DNA of 64,000 nt from Lachnospiraceae bacterium (GTDB taxonomy: Bacteria; Bacillota; Clostridia; Lachnospirales; Lachnospiraceae), in the NCBI GenBank assembly GCA_022763925.1, contig JALERW010000084.1, positions 1 to 64,000 on the forward strand, written 5' to 3'. Made by a program: the position numbers and the translations under genes. The notes beneath the pieces were generated by a model, which saw nothing but the letters and a program-made list of their open reading frames with translations, was not told the origin of the DNA and did not search any database. Position 1 is the first letter of the stretch. Every line of letters starts with the position of its first letter. Shown one piece after another: positions 58,822-64,000 of the stretch.

Positions 58822-58850
58822 TTGACTAAGGTGGTATAATTGTATACAAT
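58822..58850 (+). promoter_or_regulatory. Promoter of Re-CS-like/gntR/icd operon
   Basis: TTGACT-17 bp-TACAAT. Confidence 0.65.
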
Positions 58851-58856
58851 CATACC
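58833..58856. promoter_or_regulatory. Probable GntR(FCD) operator overlapping -10
   Basis: GGTATAATTGTATACAATCATACC, 24-bp palindrome with one mismatched pair, core ATTGTATACAAT. Confidence 0.75.
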
Positions 58857-58927
58857 AAACATGAGATTTCCTTTTTAAAAGGAAGTAGAAAGAGAGATCA
58901 AATGAAATACAAAGGGGAGTGTTTTCA

Positions 58928-60328
58928 TTGGAGAATAGACCGGTAAAGCTGAATAAAAAGACAAATTTACTGGAACTGGAAGAGCATATGTACTACCTTG
59001 CGGATGTGCCGACACCGAATGTTTTCCGAAATCTTTTTCCGTATGAGGAAATTCCGAAGATTGCATTCAATGACCGCATTGTTCCGCACAATATGCCGGA
59101 AGAGATCTGGATTACGGATACGACCTTCCGGGACGGACAGCAGTCCAGAACGCCGTATTCCACAGAGCAGATCGTAACGCTGTATGATTATATGCATCGG
59201 CTGGGCGGGCCGCAGGGTAAGATCCGCCAGTGTGAATTTTTCCTGTACAGCAAGAAGGACCGGGATGCCGTCTATAAATGTCTGGAACGGGGGTACGAAT
59301 TTCCGGAGGTTACCAGTTGGATCCGTGCAAGCAAGAAGGATTTTGAGCTGGTAAAGGAGCTGGGCCTGAAAGAGACGGGCGTTCTCGTGAGCTGTTCCGA
59401 TTATCATATCTTTTATAAAATGAAGATGACGAGAAAGCAGGCTATGGAGAGCTATTTGAGCGTCATCCGGGACTGCCTGGAGACAGGAATTATTCCCCGG
59501 TGTCATCTGGAGGATATTACCAGATCCGATATTTACGGCTATGTGATTCCGTTCTGCTGCGAGCTGATGAAGCTGAGCAGGGAATATCAGATGCCGATCA
59601 AGGTTAGAGCCTGCGATACCATGGGCTATGGGGTCAATTATCCGGGAGCGGTCATTCCCAGATCGGTTCAGGGAATCATATACGGACTTAGCACACATGC
59701 AGGAGTACCGTCGGAATGGATCGAATGGCATGGACACAATGATTTTTACAAGGCGGTCTCCAATTCCACCACTGCCTGGCTTTACGGAGCCTGTGGTGTG
59801 AACTGTTCGCTGTTCGGCATCGGAGAGCGGACCGGGAATACGCCTCTGGAGGCGATGGTGTTTGAGTACGCGCAGCTGAAAGGAACGCTGGACGGCATGG
59901 ACACCCGGGTGATTACAGAGATGGCCGAATATTATGAGAAGGAGATCGGTTACAGTCTCCCTCCGAGAACTCCTTTTGTGGGAAAGAATTTCAATGTCAC
60001 AAGAGCGGGGATTCATGCGGACGGTCTCCTGAAAAATGAAGAGATCTACAATATATTTGATACAGAAAAATTCCTCAACCGTCCGGTTCTGGTGGCAGTA
60101 TCCAACACATCCGGGCTTGCAGGCATTGCACACTGGATGAATACCTATTATCATCTGAAGGGAGAGCATCAGGTGGATAAGAACTCCGAACTGGTGGCAA
60201 AGGTGAAGGAATGGGTGGATAAGGAATACGAAGGCGGACGGGTTACTGCCATAACGGATGAGGAACTGGAGGCAGTGATCGAGAAGGTTGGCGGAACAAT
60301 GCAGATCCAGCTGCATTCGGAGGAGTGA
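58928..60328 (+). CDS. Isopropylmalate/homocitrate synthase family (HMGL-like) protein; probable Re-citrate synthase
   Basis: ITDTTFRDGQQSRTPYSTEQIV, RACDTMGYGVNYPGA, EWHGHNDFYKAVSNSTTAWLYGACGVNCSLFGIGERTGNTPLEAM; operon with icd. Confidence 0.85.
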   Translation: MENRPVKLNKKTNLLELEEHMYYLADVPTPNVFRNLFPYEEIPKIAFNDRIVPHNMPEEIWITDTTFRDGQQSRTPYSTEQIVTLYDYMHRLGGPQGKIRQCEFFLYSKKDRDAVYKCLERGYEFPEVTSWIRASKKDFELVKELGLKETGVLVSCSDYHIFYKMKMTRKQAMESYLSVIRDCLETGIIPRCHLEDITRSDIYGYVIPFCCELMKLSREYQMPIKVRACDTMGYGVNYPGAVIPRSVQGIIYGLSTHAGVPSEWIEWHGHNDFYKAVSNSTTAWLYGACGVNCSLFGIGERTGNTPLEAMVFEYAQLKGTLDGMDTRVITEMAEYYEKEIGYSLPPRTPFVGKNFNVTRAGIHADGLLKNEEIYNIFDTEKFLNRPVLVAVSNTSGLAGIAHWMNTYYHLKGEHQVDKNSELVAKVKEWVDKEYEGGRVTAITDEELEAVIEKVGGTMQIQLHSEE

Positions 60329-60335
60329 ACAAAAG

Positions 60336-61046
60336 ATGAATTCACATGCGATACAGATGCCGGAAGAGACCGCAGAGGGGTATACCCTGGGCGGAAGAGT
60401 ATATCACAGAATAAGAGAGGATATCCTGAACGGAACCTATAAGCCGGATGAGGAGCTGAGGGAAATTGCCATCGGCAAAGCGCTGGGTGTATCCAGAACG
60501 CCGGTGCGGGAAGCACTGCGCCAGCTGGAGCTGGAAGGACTGGTGTATATCATTCCCAACAAGGGCGCTTATGTTAAGGGAATCACGGCAGAAGACGTCC
60601 GTGACATCTATATGATTCGTTCCCGTCTGGAGGGCTTAAGCGCAAGGCTGGCCGCAGAGAAGATCACGCCGCAGCAGCTGGCGGATCTGGAGGAAGTGAT
60701 TTATCTGGCGGAATACCATGCAGCAAACGGGCATTACGAAAAGGTGTTCGAGATGGACAGCAAATTTCATGAGCTGCTCTATGAGGCCTGCGGAAGCAGG
60801 CAGCTGCATCATCTGCTTTCGGATTATCACCATTATGTCCAACAGGTGCGTAAGCTGTCTGTAACAAAGGAAGTACGGGCAGGCCAGTCTACCCATGAGC
60901 ACCGGATGATCCTGGAGGCGATCCGGGAACGGGATCCGGATAAGGCGGAGGAGCTTGCCAGAGCACATGTGGCAAATACCATTCACAGTATACAGATGTC
61001 CGGCATTGACATGGATGAGGAGGAACTTTTAAATGGAAAAAATTAA
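60336..61046 (+). CDS. GntR family regulator, FCD subfamily
   Basis: [45 protein letters not shown] ligand domain [15 protein letters not shown]...[13 protein letters not shown]. Confidence 0.94.
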   Translation: MNSHAIQMPEETAEGYTLGGRVYHRIREDILNGTYKPDEELREIAIGKALGVSRTPVREALRQLELEGLVYIIPNKGAYVKGITAEDVRDIYMIRSRLEGLSARLAAEKITPQQLADLEEVIYLAEYHAANGHYEKVFEMDSKFHELLYEACGSRQLHHLLSDYHHYVQQVRKLSVTKEVRAGQSTHEHRMILEAIRERDPDKAEELARAHVANTIHSIQMSGIDMDEEELLNGKN

Positions 61047-62238
61047 GATGACAACGCCGCTTGTGGAGATGGACGGCGATGAGATGACAAGGATTCTCTG
61101 GAAAATGATCAAGGAGGAGCTTCTGCTTCCCTATATTGACCTGAATACCGAATATTACGATCTTGGACTTGTCCATCGAAACGAGACGGATGACCAGGTG
61201 ACGGTGGATTCCGCCCTTGCAACGAAGAAGTATGGAGTGGCGGTAAAGTGTGCCACCATTACCCCCAATGCGGCCCGCATGAGCGAATATCATCTGAAGG
61301 AAATGTGGAAAAGCCCCAATGGAACGATCCGTGCGATCCTGGACGGAACCGTATTCCGTGCTCCTATTGTGGTGAAGGGAATTGAGCCCACGGTCCGCAC
61401 ATGGAAGAAACCAATCACCATCGCCCGTCATGCATACGGAGATGTATATAAGGCAACCGAGATGAAGATTCCTGGTCCGGGAAAAGCAGAGCTGGTATTT
61501 ACATCTGCGGACGGAACCGAAATGCGCGAGACGATCCAGGAATTTGACGGACCCGGGATTATCCAGGGTATGCATAACATCAACAAATCCATTGAAAGCT
61601 TTGCAAGAAGCTGCTTCAATTATGCACTGGATACGAAGCAGGATATCTGGTTTGCAACAAAGGATACCATATCCAAAAAATATGACCACACGTTTAAGGA
61701 TATTTTCCAGGAAATTTACGATAAGGAATATGATGGGAAATTCCGGGCGGCCGGAATCGAATATTTCTATACACTGATAGACGATGCGGTAGCGCGCGTG
61801 ATCCGCTCGGAGGGCGGCTATATCTGGGCCTGCAAGAATTATGACGGAGATGTGATGAGTGATATGGTCGCAACCGCGTTCGGTTCACTGGCCATGATGA
61901 CCTCTGTTCTGGTATCTCCGGACGGGTATTACGAGTATGAGGCTGCCCACGGCACCGTGCAGAGACATTACTACAAGCACCTGAAGGGAGAGGAGACCTC
62001 TACCAACTCCGTGGCTACCATTTTCGCATGGACCGGCGCTCTTCGAAAGCGTGGAGAGCTGGATGGAAATCAGGAGCTGGAGGCATTCGCAGACCGGCTG
62101 GAAAAGGCTACGATTTCCACGATTGAAAGCGGAAAAATGACCAAGGATCTGGCACTGATCACTACCCTTCCGGATGTGACCGTGCAAAGCAGCGAAGCCT
62201 TTATCAAGGCGATCCGTGCAACCATGGATGCCATGTAA
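61033..62238 (+). CDS. icd: NADP-dependent isocitrate dehydrogenase (homodimeric, ~400 aa type)
   Basis: [74 protein letters not shown]. Confidence 0.95.
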   Translation: MEKIKMTTPLVEMDGDEMTRILWKMIKEELLLPYIDLNTEYYDLGLVHRNETDDQVTVDSALATKKYGVAVKCATITPNAARMSEYHLKEMWKSPNGTIRAILDGTVFRAPIVVKGIEPTVRTWKKPITIARHAYGDVYKATEMKIPGPGKAELVFTSADGTEMRETIQEFDGPGIIQGMHNINKSIESFARSCFNYALDTKQDIWFATKDTISKKYDHTFKDIFQEIYDKEYDGKFRAAGIEYFYTLIDDAVARVIRSEGGYIWACKNYDGDVMSDMVATAFGSLAMMTSVLVSPDGYYEYEAAHGTVQRHYYKHLKGEETSTNSVATIFAWTGALRKRGELDGNQELEAFADRLEKATISTIESGKMTKDLALITTLPDVTVQSSEAFIKAIRATMDAM

Positions 62239-62268
62239 AGGATATATTGTTTAAATTTCTACAGGAAA

Positions 62269-62318
62269 AAGAAACCGTCCCGACCGGACTCGATGAGATC
62301 CGGAAACGGGACGGTTTT
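62269..62318. terminator. Bidirectional terminator
   Basis: AAACCGTCCCG ... CGGGACGGTTTTT. Confidence 0.85.
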
Positions 62319-64000
62319 TCAGTTTGCTTCGCTTAACTTTTCCCACAGCTCCATGAGCTCCAGGAGTTTTTCGGAAATCGCTTCCTTTTCCTGATTCAGC
62401 TTGATGCATTCAGACACATTCGTGTAGATCTCTTCCTTTGTCATCCATTCATCAATCTCAGCTTCCCGTTTTTCCAGACGGGAAATTTCATCCTCTGTTC
62501 TTGCAAGATCATTCTGAAGCTTGCGTAGTCTGGCCTGCTCCTCCTTTTGCTGCTTCCAGTCCAGCTTGGCCTCGGAGAGGGGCTGATTTGCCGCGCTTTG
62601 AGAAACGGGATCGGGGCTTCCCAGATGGATTCGGGTAAGCTCGTCCTTTTTCTCCAGATAATAGTCATAGTTTCCGATGTAATTAATCAGTGTCTGTCCG
62701 GTCAGTTCCAGAATCCTTGTGGCGGTGCGGTTGATAAAATACCGGTCATGAGAGACATAGAGTACTGTCCCGGTATAGCTGTTCAGAGCGGATTCCAGGA
62801 TTTCCTTGGATACAATGTCCAGATGGTTGGTGGGCTCATCCAGAATCAGGAAATTGGCTTCTGAGAGCATCAGCTTCGCCAGGGAAACACGGCCCCGTTC
62901 CCCGCCGCTTAAATCGCTGATCTTTTTGAAAACATCATCACCGGTAAAAAGAAAGGCGGCCAGAACATTGCGGATACGGGTGTTGTCCAGATTCGGATAC
63001 GTATCGGATATTTCTTCAAAAAGTGTTTTCTCCATGTGAAGCACATGATGTTCCTGATCATAGTAGGCGATTTTTACATTGGAGCCCAGCCGGATCTCGC
63101 CGGCATCCTGAGCCACAAGGCCGTTGATGATCTTAAGTATGGTTGTTTTGCCGGTCCCGTTATTTCCTATGATGGCGACCTTTTCCCCGCGCCGGATGTC
63201 AAAGGTAAGGTCGGTAAAGAGCGGAAGGTTCGGATATTCCTTAGCCAGTCCCCGAACAGAAAGTACATCGTTTCCGCTCTGGCATTCCGGTTCCAGGGTC
63301 AGCTGCATCTGGGAGTGAACCTCGGCAGGTTTGTCCATCACCTCTATTTTGTTCAGCATCTTTTCGCGGCTTTCCGCCCGGCGGATGGATTTCTCACGGT
63401 TGAAGGAGCGCAGCTTCTCGATGACTGCCTCCTGATGCCGGATTTCCCGCTGCTGATTCAGATAGGCCTTCATCTGTGCATCACGGATCAGTGCCTTTTT
63501 CTGCGCATAGGCAGAATAATTTCCGGAAAACATGGTGGTGTGTCCGTTTTCTATCTCGATGATCTTGGTTACCACCCGGTCCAGAAAATACCGGTCGTGG
63601 GCAACGATCAGCACCGCGCCGCTGTAATTGACCAGATAGGTTTCCAGCCAGGAAATGGATGCCATGTCCAGGTGATTGGTGGGCTCGTCAAGAATCAGGA
63701 TGTCCGGCCTGGAAAGCAGGAGCTTGCCCAGGGCAACTCTTGTTTTCTGCCCTCCGGATAATTCCCGGGTCGGACGGTTAAAATCCTCCTCCTCGAACCC
63801 AAGCCCCTTCAGTACACCGGTGATTTCACTTTTTACCGCATAGCCGTTCTTTTGTTCAAATTCATGGGAGAGTGCGGAGTATCTGGTCATCATGGTCTCC
63901 AACTCTTCCCCGGATGCCGTTTTCATGGATCGCTCCAGCGCTCGTAAGGCGTCTTCCATGTCAAGGATATCCTGCTTGACGGAAAGCAGTTCCTGATAAA
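62319..64000 (-). CDS. ABC-F family ATP-binding protein; 5' end beyond window
   Basis: Two ABC domains: LSGGQKTRVALGKLLLSRPDILILDEPTNHLD and GNNGTGKTTILKII ... LSGGERGRVSLAKLMLSEANFLILDEPTNHLD; frame stays open upstream of listed ATG. Confidence 0.95.
   Translation of the reverse strand, partial: YQELLSVKQDILDMEDALRALERSMKTASGEELETMMTRYSALSHEFEQKNGYAVKSEITGVLKGLGFEEEDFNRPTRELSGGQKTRVALGKLLLSRPDILILDEPTNHLDMASISWLETYLVNYSGAVLIVAHDRYFLDRVVTKIIEIENGHTTMFSGNYSAYAQKKALIRDAQMKAYLNQQREIRHQEAVIEKLRSFNREKSIRRAESREKMLNKIEVMDKPAEVHSQMQLTLEPECQSGNDVLSVRGLAKEYPNLPLFTDLTFDIRRGEKVAIIGNNGTGKTTILKIINGLVAQDAGEIRLGSNVKIAYYDQEHHVLHMEKTLFEEISDTYPNLDNTRIRNVLAAFLFTGDDVFKKISDLSGGERGRVSLAKLMLSEANFLILDEPTNHLDIVSKEILESALNSYTGTVLYVSHDRYFINRTATRILELTGQTLINYIGNYDYYLEKKDELTRIHLGSPDPVSQSAANQPLSEAKLDWKQQKEEQARLRKLQNDLARTEDEISRLEKREAEIDEWMTKEEIYTNVSECIKLNQEKEAISEKLLELMELWEKLSEAN

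Noticed and set aside
58967-60316. 449-aa minus-strand ORF opposite the Re-citrate-synthase-like gene
   Set aside because: Antisense shadow; the plus strand has clear family motifs, RBS and operon context.
1-64000. CRISPR arrays, transposases, integrases, phage genes, toxin-antitoxin pairs, restriction systems, tRNA/rRNA
   Set aside because: None seen by eye; no regularly spaced repeats or relevant motifs. A tool search (minced, tRNAscan, ISfinder) would be decisive.

Overview
The window looks like a contiguous chromosomal segment of an anaerobic Firmicute, probably a Lachnospiraceae/Clostridia-type genome (inferred from gene content). It is mostly core genes: alaS, rpsU, scpAB, leuCD, thrC, citrate synthase, deoC, pheST, queA, aroF-tyrA-aroA, an EF-G paralogue, deoD, icd and an ABC-F ATPase. 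I saw no CRISPR array, prophage, transposase, rRNA or tRNA. Supported non-coding elements are a 6S RNA candidate, a Phe-type T-box leader before pheST, and many intrinsic terminators. The points most worth a second look are: (1) a Re-citrate-synthase-like gene / FCD-GntR / icd operon with a near-perfect 24-bp operator palindrome over its -10, in a window that also holds a conventional Si-type citrate synthase; (2) a predicted sensory [FeFe]-hydrogenase-like cassette (two HATPase proteins, two DRTGG proteins, an H-cluster-like protein with a Cys-to-Ala change in motif L1, and a PHP protein); (3) a self-contained transcription unit for a 25-41 aa peptide with cre-like and Spo0A-box-like motifs at its promoter; (4) a perfect 19-bp-arm palindrome over the aroA stop codon; (5) a Cys-rich duplicated-module small protein; (6) two tandem GC hairpins in the thrC leader; (7) a decayed MFS gene and an apparently internally shortened DMT transporter. 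All calls come from reading sequence and the supplied translations; no searches were run.
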